DNA of 64,000 nucleotides from an uncultured Eubacteriales bacterium (GCA_900315675.1 OMZY01000003.1:62001-126000), one strand, 5' to 3'; shown: positions 37,087-46,857, numbered from the stretch's first letter. A program made the numbers and translations. The notes: generated by a model from the letters alone, not told the origin.

Positions 37087-38481
37087 TTATTCAAACCATT
37101 TTTCCGGCAGGAAGGCACGCTGGTTTTCCAGCATGTCGTTAAAGAGCTTTTCTCCGTCCTTGGGGGTGACTGCGGAAAGCTGCGGGTCATTGAGGAAGGT
37201 GGTCAGGCCGAGCTTCCGGTCACAGCGGAGGGCAGAAGTAAGGGTATTCTCCTGGTTCAGTACATGCCGGGTGATCAGCGGCAGGATGGCGGAGGGAACC
37301 GGGCCGGCATAGACCGGATCAATGCGGTTCAGGCCGAACAGCGCGTTGGTCTCCACTACGGCGCCCAGGGGCAGGTTGGGAATCTGACCGCGGTTGGGGA
37401 TGTTGACGTTGGATACCATATCTCCGAGGCCGAGCAGGGCTTTCAGCAGGAGATGGCCTTCCTCCCCGGAAGCTTTCAGCGTGATCTCCTCCTGTCCGCT
37501 GACCAGGTTTTCCGACCGCTGAAGCCTTTCCTTCAGATCCTGTTTCCGCCAGGAGACGGGGGTCAGGCTGAACTTCCATTCCCGGACGGTTTCCGGATCC
37601 CGGGTATACCAGGGAGCCACAAATTCCGCCAGGTGACGGTCGCCTGCCGCGGCGATCATGCCGTAGCGCCGGAACAGATCAAACTTCACCCGCTGGGCGC
37701 AGTTGAAGTGGGAATTCATCCAGTTGTCATCGCCGCCTTCGTCATAGCCGCTTTCCGCGTATTTTTCCGCGAAACGGGCATACAGCGGGAACAGATCCAG
37801 GCCTTTCCAGCTGGTGGAGGTCAGCCAGGTGAAATGGTTGATGCCGGTAACGGTGGTGTACAGGTCCTGCCGGGTGACCCCGTCAATCCCCTCCTCGGTT
37901 TTCAGCATGGAGCAGAGGAGTTTCTGGGTGCCGAACACCTCATGGCAGCAGCCGAAGGCCCGGATTTCCGGAAACACTTCATACAGGGTGCGCACACACA
38001 GGGACATGGGATTGGTATAGTTGATCACCCAGGCTTCCGGCGCATAATCCCGGATGGCCCGCCCGATGGTAACGAACATGGGAATGGTCCGCATGGCGCG
38101 CATAAATCCGCCGGCGCCTACGGTGTCGCCCACCGGCTGCCAGATCCCCAGGCGCTCCGGCAGGTGTACGTCCGATTCCATTTCGTCAAAGGTGCCGGGC
38201 AGGATGGAAATGACCACAAAGTCCGCGCCGGTCAGCGCTTCCTGCAGGCTGTCGCTGACCTCATAGGTCCAGCGGGCTGCCGCGTCCGGATGGGCGCTGA
38301 TTTTGCTTCCGATGATCTGATTCCGTTCCGCAGCCTCCCGGTCGATATCGTAAAGGCGTACGGTGCCGCAGATGTCCGCGTCCATGGCCAGGTCCATCAT
38401 AAAGCCCCAGGCCCAGCCGCGGGAGCCGCCGCCGATATAGGCTACCGTGAGTTCCCGGATGTTCTTTGCTGACTGTTTCAT
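37087..38481 (-). CDS. Glycoside hydrolase family 4 enzyme
   Basis: GH4 enzymes cleave glycosides by an unusual NAD+ and Mn2+-dependent oxidation-elimination route. The 464-residue cytoplasmic protein has the Rossmann motif VAYIGGGSRGWAWG (13-26), LYDIDREA, the metal and substrate residues in INYTNPMS (153-160), CCHEVFG with Cys179 and His180, and GINHFTWL with His216. The overall pattern resembles the LplD/alpha-galacturonidase branch rather than 6-phospho-glucosidases, but substrate is uncertain. It is the last gene of the minus-strand operon of sugar locus 2 and lies 66 bases after GH43. Confidence 0.88.
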   Translation of the reverse strand: MKQSAKNIRELTVAYIGGGSRGWAWGFMMDLAMDADICGTVRLYDIDREAAERNQIIGSKISAHPDAAARWTYEVSDSLQEALTGADFVVISILPGTFDEMESDVHLPERLGIWQPVGDTVGAGGFMRAMRTIPMFVTIGRAIRDYAPEAWVINYTNPMSLCVRTLYEVFPEIRAFGCCHEVFGTQKLLCSMLKTEEGIDGVTRQDLYTTVTGINHFTWLTSTSWKGLDLFPLYARFAEKYAESGYDEGGDDNWMNSHFNCAQRVKFDLFRRYGMIAAAGDRHLAEFVAPWYTRDPETVREWKFSLTPVSWRKQDLKERLQRSENLVSGQEEITLKASGEEGHLLLKALLGLGDMVSNVNIPNRGQIPNLPLGAVVETNALFGLNRIDPVYAGPVPSAILPLITRHVLNQENTLTSALRCDRKLGLTTFLNDPQLSAVTPKDGEKLFNDMLENQRAFLPEKWFE

Positions 38482-38547
38482 AAAGTGCCTCCCAAAGAGA
38501 TTGTATTCATTCTATTCTGAAGCCCGGTTCTGTTCCGGAATGCCGGG

Positions 38548-39390
38548 TCAGAGGCTGACCGGAACAAAACGGGGACGTTCAAGCAGATGGGTGTTGGGGC
38601 TGTGGAGCGTCAGGAGCACCTTTCCCCCGAGATCCCGGAAGAGCATACCGTGGCCGCCGTCCTCCAGGAAAAGCGGATCCGTCTGGGTAAAATGCCCGTC
38701 AATTTCACCGTTGTCAGAAACGGCAAGGCCCTGGGCATAGCCTTTTTCCGAAAAGCCGGACCAGAGGCAGAGCAGGGCTCCGTCCTCCCTGCGCCACAGG
38801 AAGGGACCGTCGGTCACATGTCCGGTGATCCCGGAGGAATGCCGGACCGGCCGGCTCCAGGGAGCCTCCGAGGCACGGAAAAGCAGGAACGGCGGTTCCG
38901 CCGCGGCTTTCAGGTCTTCCGTCAGGCGCATGGCCAGGATTTCCCCGTCGCCCGCCTGGACCCATTCATGACAGAAAACCATATAGGGAACGCCGATAGC
39001 GGAGACGTAGAAGGTTCCGTCCAGGCATTCCCAGTCCGCCGGAGTGACAGGACCGTCCGACCAGGGTTCAAAGGGACCGAGGGGGGAAGCAGAACGGAGA
39101 ATGGCCGTGCCGCGCCGGCGGGCGTCGCTTTTGAAACTGGCGAAGAGGTAGAACATGCCCTGCCAGGGGTGAACTTCCGGCGCCCAGTAATTCCGGTCTG
39201 CCCAGAAGGAGCCGTCGTTGTGGAAACAGACCCGCGGTCCTTCCCAGGAAACAAGATCCCGGCCGGTGTATACGTCAAATCCGTCTGCCGGTCCCCAGCA
39301 GGTGGCGCCGCGGGTGCCGTACAGGTAATACTGTCCTTCATGAACCAGGACAAAGGGATCGCGGATGTTGATTTCGTCTGTGTGAATCAT
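38548..39390 (-). CDS. Glycoside hydrolase family 43-type enzyme
   Basis: A 280-residue five-bladed beta-propeller enzyme without signal peptide, so intracellular. The catalytic base region is INIRDPFVL (Asp11), the second acidic residue is Asp124 in WECLDGTFYV, and a HEW motif (141-143) carries the likely acid. The strand pattern YYLYGT, YLFASF, RSASPLGPFEPW is typical of GH43 arabinofuranosidases and xylosidases. It would act on the end of imported oligosaccharides. It lies 24 bases downstream of the AraC sensor gene. Confidence 0.85.
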   Translation of the reverse strand: MIHTDEINIRDPFVLVHEGQYYLYGTRGATCWGPADGFDVYTGRDLVSWEGPRVCFHNDGSFWADRNYWAPEVHPWQGMFYLFASFKSDARRRGTAILRSASPLGPFEPWSDGPVTPADWECLDGTFYVSAIGVPYMVFCHEWVQAGDGEILAMRLTEDLKAAAEPPFLLFRASEAPWSRPVRHSSGITGHVTDGPFLWRREDGALLCLWSGFSEKGYAQGLAVSDNGEIDGHFTQTDPLFLEDGGHGMLFRDLGGKVLLTLHSPNTHLLERPRFVPVSL

Positions 39391-39414
39391 GGGGAACTCC
39401 TTGATGGATCGTAA

Positions 39415-41661
39415 TCAGGAATTTTCGGTTTCCGGCGTTTCCTTTTTCGGACTCCGGCTGCGCCGGTACTGAGCGGGCGTTTCGCCGGTGACCTGCTTGA
39501 AGCGGCGGATGAAAGACCCGGAGTCATAGTAACCGACCTGTGTGCTGATATCCCGGATGGTCAGATCTGTGGACTCCAGCAGTTCCTTCGCGTGCTCCAC
39601 CCGCAGCAGGGTCAGGTATTCCAGGGGGGACATGCCCGTCTTTTCCTTGAAGGAAAGGCTGAAACGGGTGGTGGAAAGTTCCAGGGAATCCGCCAGGGCA
39701 GTGATGGAAATTTCCGGATCGCTGAAGTGTTCCTCCATATAGCGGACCACCTGGCTGATTTCGTCCTCCTCTTCCTCAACGGGCTCGCTGGGACCGGACT
39801 CTCCGATGAGCAGGCGGTCGCACAGCCGCCGCAGCAGCTCATCCAGGTCATCGATGGACTGGCAGGAAGTCAGCGTAAAGATATTGTAGATTTCCTGCAC
39901 GGAGCCTTCTCCGGAAAGCGCGGCGGTATGGGTGTGAACCAGGGAGCGGATGACTTCGCCGTAGATCATCCGGAACGCGAAGGGCGACATGTTGGTGTTC
40001 TTCAGGAAATGCAGCAGATCATTGATCCGGACGTCCAGCACATCCCGGCTTCCCAGGGTCAGGGCCTGGCTGATGGAATTTGTGATCTTCCGGGCCTGGG
40101 GAAGAATTTCCTCAAGATTGGAAGAAATATCGCCGTAGCAGAGCACTTTCTGGCTGCCCATGACGAACCGGTTTTCATAGGCGGCCGCTGCTTCCAGATA
40201 GGCGGAAGGCGCTTCCGTGAAGTCGGTATGCAGGGCGGAAATGGAGGTAATACACCGGTCTCCGCCCGCGGCGCTTTCGCAGCGCAGCGCTTCCGCCAGC
40301 TCCGGCAGGGTTTCCGGATCATCGGAGAAGACCAGGTACAGATTGGCTTTCAGGGCAACCAGTTCCACGCCCGCGCCGGAACAGCCGGGAAAGCGGTCAA
40401 AGGGCGGAGCGCCCAGATCAAAGGGGTGGTCGTTTCCTCCGGAACCGCTGCACAGGATCACCGCGTAAGCCGGACGGTCTATCTCCAGACCTACGGCACG
40501 GCCGGCAGCCACAGCCTCTTCCCGGGTGGAAAAACGGTCCTTGACAAATTTGAAAACAAAATCATGCCGCTGAACGGGAAGTGCCCGATCCAGCCGGGTG
40601 GACAGTTCCTGGTTGCGGGTGGTAAGCCGGCTGATGCCGGTTGAAATCTGCTGGAGTTCATCACGGGGCGTTTCGTCCGTTTCCCGTGAAAGCATGCCGG
40701 TGATAGCCCGGATGGGCCGGGCATGGCGCCGGGCCATCCACAGGGCGAGCAGCAGGCTGAGGAAGACAAAGACCGGAAGGATGGCCAGAATACTGAAAAG
40801 CTGCTGCATGATGGAGGAGTTGATATCCGCGTTGCGCAGCACCGCGGTATAGGACAGGCCCCAGTTTCTGCCGGTAAAGGAAACCTGCGTCCAGTCCTGA
40901 TTGTCCCAGCGGAACAGACGGGAGGCGGCATCCTGGGAGGCGTCCACCTGTTCCCGGGGAACGGGCAGGTCCTCAGAGGAGGAAAGGAGCGTATCTCCCT
41001 GATAGATATAGGTATTGATGTGATCCTGGATCGCGTCAGAAAACAGTGCCTGATAGACGCTGTCCTTGATCAGGAAAAGCAGGACGCCCTTCTGCGATCC
41101 GGGACCGGCGCCCAGCGGCACCAGGAAGGTAACCACCCGGGAGCTGTCCACAAGGGTGGAGGAAACCTGCTGGGCGGGCAGGATGGTCATCCGGTCCGTA
41201 TTCGCAATCCGGGAAGCCAGGCTTTCCATGGGGATAAACTCATAGCGCATCATCCGCGCGAAAAGGGACAGGCTCATGGAGGAGGAGGAAGAATAAATCC
41301 GGTCATCTCCGAAGAAATACAGGTATACCTGGTCACAGAAGCTGCTGCTGGTCGTGGTGTAGGGCACCATCTGGAGCTGCAGGTCATAGGCCTTCCACGG
41401 TTCCTCGTCATACCGGAAGAATTCGATATCCGGACTGAGACCGATCTCCTCCGCCGTGTTCAGCATGGCGGAAATGTAGCTTTCATGCTGGGCGGCGATC
41501 CGGGACAGGCGGTTGATCTGGGTGTCAATGATTTCTTCCCGCGTTCGGGCGCTGAGCCGGACATAGAGGTATCCGGTGATGCTGAAAAAGAGCAGCAGCA
41601 CAACCGCGATATACGACAGCGCATACCGGATAAAAACAGAGGACCGGCTTTTTCTGATCAC
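39415..41661 (-). CDS. Membrane-bound AraC-family sensor/regulator (YesN-like)
   Basis: A 748-residue single-protein signalling system. It has one membrane helix at about 13-34, an extracellular sensor of ~250 residues, a second helix about 288-308, a short HAMP-like segment (RRHARPIRAITGML), a middle domain, and at the C-terminus two helix-turn-helix motifs (ISITALADSLELSTTRFSLS and IRDISTQVGYYDSGSFIRRF). Such proteins in Firmicutes sense extracellular sugar or binding protein and switch on neighbouring glycan genes. It lies four bases after the 41665 gene, within the operon, so it is probably autoregulated together with the transporter. Confidence 0.92.
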   Translation of the reverse strand: MIRKSRSSVFIRYALSYIAVVLLLFFSITGYLYVRLSARTREEIIDTQINRLSRIAAQHESYISAMLNTAEEIGLSPDIEFFRYDEEPWKAYDLQLQMVPYTTTSSSFCDQVYLYFFGDDRIYSSSSSMSLSLFARMMRYEFIPMESLASRIANTDRMTILPAQQVSSTLVDSSRVVTFLVPLGAGPGSQKGVLLFLIKDSVYQALFSDAIQDHINTYIYQGDTLLSSSEDLPVPREQVDASQDAASRLFRWDNQDWTQVSFTGRNWGLSYTAVLRNADINSSIMQQLFSILAILPVFVFLSLLLALWMARRHARPIRAITGMLSRETDETPRDELQQISTGISRLTTRNQELSTRLDRALPVQRHDFVFKFVKDRFSTREEAVAAGRAVGLEIDRPAYAVILCSGSGGNDHPFDLGAPPFDRFPGCSGAGVELVALKANLYLVFSDDPETLPELAEALRCESAAGGDRCITSISALHTDFTEAPSAYLEAAAAYENRFVMGSQKVLCYGDISSNLEEILPQARKITNSISQALTLGSRDVLDVRINDLLHFLKNTNMSPFAFRMIYGEVIRSLVHTHTAALSGEGSVQEIYNIFTLTSCQSIDDLDELLRRLCDRLLIGESGPSEPVEEEEDEISQVVRYMEEHFSDPEISITALADSLELSTTRFSLSFKEKTGMSPLEYLTLLRVEHAKELLESTDLTIRDISTQVGYYDSGSFIRRFKQVTGETPAQYRRSRSPKKETPETENS

Positions 41662-41664
41662 AGC

Positions 41665-43212
41665 TTACTTTTCCTCCCAGCGGTCATAGATCTGCTGGTA
41701 AACCCGGCGGTAGTCCGAGCTTCCGCCGGCTTTCAGCTTTTCCCGGAATGCCGTGCGGTTTTCCTCGGTGACGCCCTGCGTGACCATGGCGACGATTTCC
41801 GCGTCCACAAGCGATTTCAGCTTCGCCTTCAGGCGGGCTGTCTCCGCGGACTCGGCGGTGGTTTTGGGCGCGACGACGGTCAGGAGTTTGCCGGAAACCG
41901 GTTCAAGCACGCCGGCCTGTTCATACAGTTCGCAATAGGCGGACTTTTCCAGCCGGTGCGCCGCAGGCACGTAAACAGAGGCGTAGTAATCCGCGGGCGC
42001 GAAGAACTGGCCGCAGATGACCGGAACGGACTGGTACAGTTCGTTGTCCGGCGGGACGTAGCTGACTTCATACCGGCCGTCCTCCCGGCGGAGGAGCGTG
42101 TCTCCCACGGGACCGTTCTGGGAAACCAGCATGTTTTCTGTTTCAAACTGGGCGTCCAGCCAGCGCAGGCTGGCCTCAATATTCCGGTTATCGGTGGTGA
42201 GGGCGGCGCCGAATTCGATGATGTCCATGTTCCGGGGCAGGCAGGCGGAAACACCTTCCGCATGGACCGGAAGCATGATCCGGTAGTTTCCGGCAACGCC
42301 GGGGTTCAGCGCGGTATTCTGCAGACGCCAGTAGCTGAACATGCCAGTATTGCCTTCGTTGACCTTGGCAGCCCAGATGCTGCTTCCCTGACTGATGAAA
42401 TCAATGTCCAGCAGTTTTTCCTCATACAGCTGATGCAACCAGACAAGCGTGTCGAAGAAGGCGTCCTCCTCCGGCGCGAAATGCACCTTTCCGGCTTTGT
42501 CCGCATAGACATAGTCTTCGTTCAGGGGCAGGCCGAAGAAAGAGAAGAGGTTATAGATCCCGGTGGTGTTATCGTCAAAAGTGAATTCCAGGGGAAGTTC
42601 ATCCTGCAGGCCGTTGCCGTTCGGATCGCCGTCCCGGAAGCGGCGGAGCACCTCCGTCAGCTGCTCCACCGTTTCCGGCATGGACAGGTTCAGCCGGTCC
42701 AGCCAGGACTGGTTGATAAAAAAGTGACCGTTGGTGTTGACACCCTGGGAGATCAGGAAGCCAAGCTGGTAGATATGTCCGTCGGATGCGGTAAGCTGCT
42801 CCCGGAGACCGGCCTGATCCATGCGGGCGGCATAGTTGGGAAGGAAACCTTTCTCAATGTATTCGTCCAGCGGAACCAGCAGGTGGCGGGTTACCCCGTA
42901 TTCCTCCACATCCAGGGAGCCGCGCAGGATCATGTCCGGCATCTGCCCTTTCGCAAAAGCCAGGCCTACGGAACTGCTCCACTCGGAGTCCTTGACTTCC
43001 CTGAAATCAACATGAACGCCGGTCTGCTGCTCAATCTGCTGAAAATACCACATGCTGCTGAAATCCACGGCAATATTCTCGATTTCATACTGCAGAGCGG
43101 TCAGCGACGCGCGGGGAGCGGCGGATTCCCCGTTCTCCGGAGGCGCAGAGCAGCCTGCCAGCAGCAGTAAGGCCGCCAGCAGCAGGCAGGCAGTTTTCAT
43201 GATGCGGTTCAT
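41665..43212 (-). CDS. ABC sugar transporter binding lipoprotein
   Basis: A 515-residue binding protein of sugar locus 2 with a proper lipobox: ACLLLAALLLLAGCSAPP, with the lipid-modified Cys at about residue 20. Shared blocks with the 43327 protein (LQYEIENIAVDFSSMWYFQQ, MPDMILRGSLDVEEYGV, QFFAPADYYASVYVPAAHR) show that the two are paralogues. The start at 43212 is preferred because of the GAGGGA site; the longer frame lacks one. A hairpin lies between it and the upstream paralogue. One of the two may bind a different sugar length or act as a sensor for the membrane regulator downstream. Confidence 0.88.
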   Translation of the reverse strand: MNRIMKTACLLLAALLLLAGCSAPPENGESAAPRASLTALQYEIENIAVDFSSMWYFQQIEQQTGVHVDFREVKDSEWSSSVGLAFAKGQMPDMILRGSLDVEEYGVTRHLLVPLDEYIEKGFLPNYAARMDQAGLREQLTASDGHIYQLGFLISQGVNTNGHFFINQSWLDRLNLSMPETVEQLTEVLRRFRDGDPNGNGLQDELPLEFTFDDNTTGIYNLFSFFGLPLNEDYVYADKAGKVHFAPEEDAFFDTLVWLHQLYEEKLLDIDFISQGSSIWAAKVNEGNTGMFSYWRLQNTALNPGVAGNYRIMLPVHAEGVSACLPRNMDIIEFGAALTTDNRNIEASLRWLDAQFETENMLVSQNGPVGDTLLRREDGRYEVSYVPPDNELYQSVPVICGQFFAPADYYASVYVPAAHRLEKSAYCELYEQAGVLEPVSGKLLTVVAPKTTAESAETARLKAKLKSLVDAEIVAMVTQGVTEENRTAFREKLKAGGSSDYRRVYQQIYDRWEEK

Positions 43213-43236
43213 ATATACTCCCTCTGTACGGTAAAA

Positions 43237-43274
43237 GGGCATCGCCCCCGGAAACAATTCCTGCGGCGATGCCC
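43237..43274 (-). terminator. Partial terminator between the two binding-protein genes
   Basis: GGGCATCGCC (43237-43246) and GGCGATGCCC (43265-43274) pair perfectly; on the minus strand TTTT follows. It probably reduces transcription of the downstream genes compared with the 43327 gene. Confidence 0.7.
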
Positions 43275-43326
43275 GGCGGCTTTCAATGCATCCATTTTAG
43301 CATTTCATTCCGCGACGTTCAAGATT

Positions 43327-44832
43327 TTACTTGGCAAGGTAAGCGTTATAGGCGTTCTGGTACAGCTCGATGTAGCGCTCGGAACCGATGGCCTTGGCCT
43401 GGGCCTGGAACTCGTTCCAGCTTTCATCCGTGACGCCGTTGCGCACGAAATTGGCGAAGGATTCCTGCACCAGCTTCTTCAGCTCGGTGTAGATGTCGGC
43501 CGCTTCGGTGGCGTCTTCGTTGCTCAGCTTGCTCAGGTCGCGCAGGTACTGGTAGCTCTTGGGCTCCAGTACGCCGGATTCGGCGTACCACTTGCTGTCT
43601 TCATAGCGTTCCACGCGATGGGGAGCCATCTGGTAGATGGAGGTGTAGTAGTCGCCGGGGGCGAAGAACTGGCCCATGGTGACGGGAACGAACTGATACA
43701 GGCCGTTGTCCGCGGGGATGTCGATGACTTCGTACTTGCCCGCGTCGTTGAGCACGATCTGCTCGCCGACTTTACCGTTCAGGGAGACCATCATGGTTTC
43801 GGTTTCCAGCTGGGCGTCGATCCACTTCAGGGCAGCCACGGGATCCTTGCAGTTCTTGGTCAGGTAGGCGCCGGCTTCCGGCACTTCCAGGATCTGGGAC
43901 ACGCAGGCCTTGAATCCGTCGGCGGCGGGAGGCAGGATGGACTTGAAGTTCTCCACGTTCTCAGCCTTGATGGCGGTGTTGATCAGGCGCAGGTAGCAGA
44001 AGTAGCCGACTTCGCCGTCGTTGACCTTGTTGGCCCACAGGTTGGAGTCCTGGGTCAGGGATTCCGGATCCATCAGCTCTTCCTCGTACAGCTGATGCAG
44101 CCATTCGACGCAGGCGCGCCAGCCGTCCTGGGCGCAGGTGAACTGGACCTTGTTGTCGGCGTCGATGAAGTAGTAGTAGGTGTTTTCCGGCACGCCGAAG
44201 GAAGCAAACTGGTTCCAGATGCCTTCGGGGCCAGTCTCGGAACTGGACGCGGAGAAGGGCCACTTGATGCCGTCGGCCTTCATGGCACGGAGCAGCTCGG
44301 TGGTTTCCGCAATGGTGGTGGGAGCGGTCTTGCCCAGCTTATCCAGTTCCTTCTGGTTCACATACCAGGTGCCGTTATGATTCACGTTCTGGGCCATCAG
44401 GAAGCCGATGTAGTAGGTTTTGCCGTCGCTGGCGGGAATGGAGTCGCCGGCGTTGTTGATGTTCAGGCGGCTGACATAGTTGGGCATGATCTCCTCAGTC
44501 AGGTATTCATCGAGGGGAAGCAGCAGGCCCTGGGAGACGCCGTATTCCTCTACGTCCACAGCGTGGCGGAGGATCATGTCGGGCATCTGTTCCGGCACGG
44601 CAAACATCAGGTTGGCGCTGGTTGCCCAGTCCGCGTCCTTCACCATCTGGAAGGTCACGTGGGTGTTGGTCTTGTTTTCCAGCTCGTCGAAGAACCAGAG
44701 GTTGTTAAAGTCGGTGTTCTGGTTTTCCAGAGCGTACTGGAAGGCGGTGAGCTCGACCTTCTCTTCAGCGAAGGCGGCGCTCAGGCTGAGCAGCATACAG
44801 CATGCCAGCAGCAGGGAAACGAGTTTCTTCAT
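43327..44832 (-). CDS. ABC sugar transporter solute-binding protein (non-lipoprotein)
   Basis: A 501-residue secreted binding protein with signal peptide MKKLVSLLLACCMLLSLSA ending AFA before EEK; the two cysteines lie inside the hydrophobic core, too early for a lipobox. Shared blocks with the 41665 lipoprotein include YGVSQGLLLPLDEYL, GYFCYLRLINTAI and MGQFFAPGDYYTSIYQMAPHR. Codon use is more restricted than in the paralogue, as expected for a strongly expressed binding protein. It follows the AraC gene after about 70 bases with an AAGGAGG site. Confidence 0.9.
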   Translation of the reverse strand: MKKLVSLLLACCMLLSLSAAFAEEKVELTAFQYALENQNTDFNNLWFFDELENKTNTHVTFQMVKDADWATSANLMFAVPEQMPDMILRHAVDVEEYGVSQGLLLPLDEYLTEEIMPNYVSRLNINNAGDSIPASDGKTYYIGFLMAQNVNHNGTWYVNQKELDKLGKTAPTTIAETTELLRAMKADGIKWPFSASSSETGPEGIWNQFASFGVPENTYYYFIDADNKVQFTCAQDGWRACVEWLHQLYEEELMDPESLTQDSNLWANKVNDGEVGYFCYLRLINTAIKAENVENFKSILPPAADGFKACVSQILEVPEAGAYLTKNCKDPVAALKWIDAQLETETMMVSLNGKVGEQIVLNDAGKYEVIDIPADNGLYQFVPVTMGQFFAPGDYYTSIYQMAPHRVERYEDSKWYAESGVLEPKSYQYLRDLSKLSNEDATEAADIYTELKKLVQESFANFVRNGVTDESWNEFQAQAKAIGSERYIELYQNAYNAYLAK

Positions 44833-44901
44833 GGGGGTACCTCCTTTTTATTTCAGGGCATGTCGCCCCTGATTACCTTTCAGGCGGGCTGATTCCCGCA
44901 C

Positions 44902-45819
44902 TTATATTCCATAGATGACCCGGTACTGGGTGGGCGTGCAGCCTTTGCTTTCCCGGAACACCCGGTTGAAGGTCGCCACAGAGCCGAAGCCGCTTTCCAG
45001 GGCGACATCCCGCATGGGACGGTTGGTCCGGATCAGCAGGTCCATGGCGACCTGCAACCGCTTCTGGCACAGGTAATCCTTGAAGGAATAGCCTGTCTGC
45101 CGCTTGAAGGTCCGGGAGAAATAATAACGGCTGAAGCCGGCGAACTTCGCCACATCCTCCAGGGTCAGTTCCTCCCGGTAATGATTGTTGATAAAGGTCA
45201 TTACGGAGTTGATGACCTCGGAGTCCATGTTGCCCGGCGCGTCCCCGGACGCGCGCCTGACGCCGGTCAGGTACCGCTGCCCCAGGGTAACGTATATCTG
45301 CAGGAGGCAGCTGTAGCATATGGTGTTCCACAGCATATCGTGCTTTTCGTAGGCGTCCTGCGCCCGGAGCAGCAGCTCCCGGACGCGCACATGGGCGTCC
45401 GATCCGTCCCGCAGGTGAAACGGTTTGTGGAAATACGAGGCCATGGCCTTGAGATCCCGCATGGCCATAAGCGGATCCGCTTCAAACAGGAAGAGATACC
45501 GGCTGCTTCCTTCGCCCATGGACAGGGAATGGAGGGTGTCCGGCGGAACAATCAGGACTTCCCCCTTGCGGACGTGGTAAAGCTTGTCCTCAACGGTGTA
45601 GGTGACCGAGCCCTCCAGCGTCAGAAGCACTTCGACGGCGGAATGGTCGTGGGACTCATACCGCCACGGAATATCCGAATACCAGATCCGGATGGATGAG
45701 TCAGCCATATAGGTCACATATTCCCGCCGGCCCTGAAGCACCCGGAAACCGTTCTCATAGCGGGCGGCCCGGGCAGTCGATTCAGCGTCTTTGATCGCAG
45801 TGCTTTTGATCTGTGACAT
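44902..45819 (-). CDS. AraC-family transcription regulator with cupin sensor domain, copy B
   Basis: A 305-residue regulator with N-terminal cupin domain (YESHDHSAVEVLLTLEGSVTY, EVLIVPPDTLHSLSMGEGSS) and C-terminal double helix-turn-helix (LTLEDVAKFAGFSRYYFSRT and RDVALESGFGSVATFNRVFR). It is nearly a duplicate of the protein at 22504, including the ligand-binding half, yet belongs to a different transporter. It sits between the permeases and binding proteins of the same operon, with a GAGGAGG-type site. The recognition helices are almost identical in the two copies, so both may bind the same DNA sites. Confidence 0.93.
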   Translation of the reverse strand: MSQIKSTAIKDAESTARAARYENGFRVLQGRREYVTYMADSSIRIWYSDIPWRYESHDHSAVEVLLTLEGSVTYTVEDKLYHVRKGEVLIVPPDTLHSLSMGEGSSRYLFLFEADPLMAMRDLKAMASYFHKPFHLRDGSDAHVRVRELLLRAQDAYEKHDMLWNTICYSCLLQIYVTLGQRYLTGVRRASGDAPGNMDSEVINSVMTFINNHYREELTLEDVAKFAGFSRYYFSRTFKRQTGYSFKDYLCQKRLQVAMDLLIRTNRPMRDVALESGFGSVATFNRVFRESKGCTPTQYRVIYGI

Positions 45820-45901
45820 CGGCTGTGCCTCCTCATAATCTGTGTATCCGGCTGCGCCTGCAGCCTCTGATCATATTTCCGTCGCTGACGGCCGAAAAGG
45901 T

Positions 45902-46840
45902 TTATCCTTTGAGCGATCCGATCATGACGCCCTTCACGAAGTATTTCTGCATGAAGACATACAGCACAACCGCGGGAACGGTAGCCACCACGATACAGCA
46001 GTATTTAGCCACCTCGGCTTTGCGCAGCGCCGCCTGCAGGCCGCCCAGGTTATCCGCGTAAGCCGCGAAGAAGGTATCGGAAGAACCGGTGGAGGTGAGG
46101 GAAGCCAGGATTTCCCGCAGCACCAGCTGCAGGGGATACAGGCTGCGATCCCGCAGCATGACCAGGCCGGTGAAGTAGTCGTTCCAGCGGGCCACTCCGT
46201 AATAGACGGAAAGCACGGCGACAATGGTGCCGGAGAGGGGCAGCACGCATTTGAAGAAATAGGTGAAGTGGTCCGCCCCGTCGATGACGGCGGCTTCATA
46301 CAGGTCGTTGGGAATGCTGGACTGGATATAGGTCCGGGCAACCATCAGGTTCCAGACGGAAACCAGGTTCATCAGGATCATGATGGTCCGGGTGTTGTAC
46401 AGGCCGAGATCCCGGACGTTCAGGAAGATGGGGATCAGGCCGCCGGAGAAGAACATGGTGAAGGTGATTGCCAGGTTCACAAACTTTTTGCCGGCAAACT
46501 TCCGGGAAAGCGCGTAGGCGGCTGCCAGGGATACAATCACGCTCAGGGCGGAACCGACGACGGTGTAGAAGATGGAATTCAGGTAGCTGCTCAGCAGCTC
46601 TTTGTTCTGGAACACCGCTTCATATCCCATCAGGGAGAAATCCACCGGCCAGATCAGGACTTTGGCCTGGAGGACGGCGTCCGGATCGGAAACCGAGGCG
46701 ATGAGGATCAGCCAGAGGGGATAAAGGGTGATGAACAGGACAACGATCCAGAACAGGAGATTGATCGCGTTGAAGATCCGGTCCTTCCGGGTCTCCCGGA
46801 CGCGGTTCTGCTTTTTTGTCTTCACGGCCATAACGGTCAT
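45902..46840 (-). CDS. ABC sugar transporter permease, LplC/MalG type
   Basis: A 312-residue inner-membrane permease with six helices, beginning with a basic cytoplasmic leader (VKTKKQNRVRETRKDRI). The ATPase-contact loop is YEAAVIDGADHFTYFFKCVLP, and the C-terminal FVKGVMIGSLKG is the LplC-type ending. The ATG at 46840 has GGAGGGA nine bases upstream; the longer frame has no ribosome site. It is the second gene of the minus-strand operon, 17 bases after its partner permease. Confidence 0.9.
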   Translation of the reverse strand: MTVMAVKTKKQNRVRETRKDRIFNAINLLFWIVVLFITLYPLWLILIASVSDPDAVLQAKVLIWPVDFSLMGYEAVFQNKELLSSYLNSIFYTVVGSALSVIVSLAAAYALSRKFAGKKFVNLAITFTMFFSGGLIPIFLNVRDLGLYNTRTIMILMNLVSVWNLMVARTYIQSSIPNDLYEAAVIDGADHFTYFFKCVLPLSGTIVAVLSVYYGVARWNDYFTGLVMLRDRSLYPLQLVLREILASLTSTGSSDTFFAAYADNLGGLQAALRKAEVAKYCCIVVATVPAVVLYVFMQKYFVKGVMIGSLKG

Positions 46841-46857
46841 CTTTCTTCCCTCCACTC

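Noticed and set aside
40723..43170. 815-codon open frame on the plus strand opposite the AraC sensor and binding lipoprotein
   Set aside because: It spans the junction of two well-supported minus-strand genes and has no domain features.
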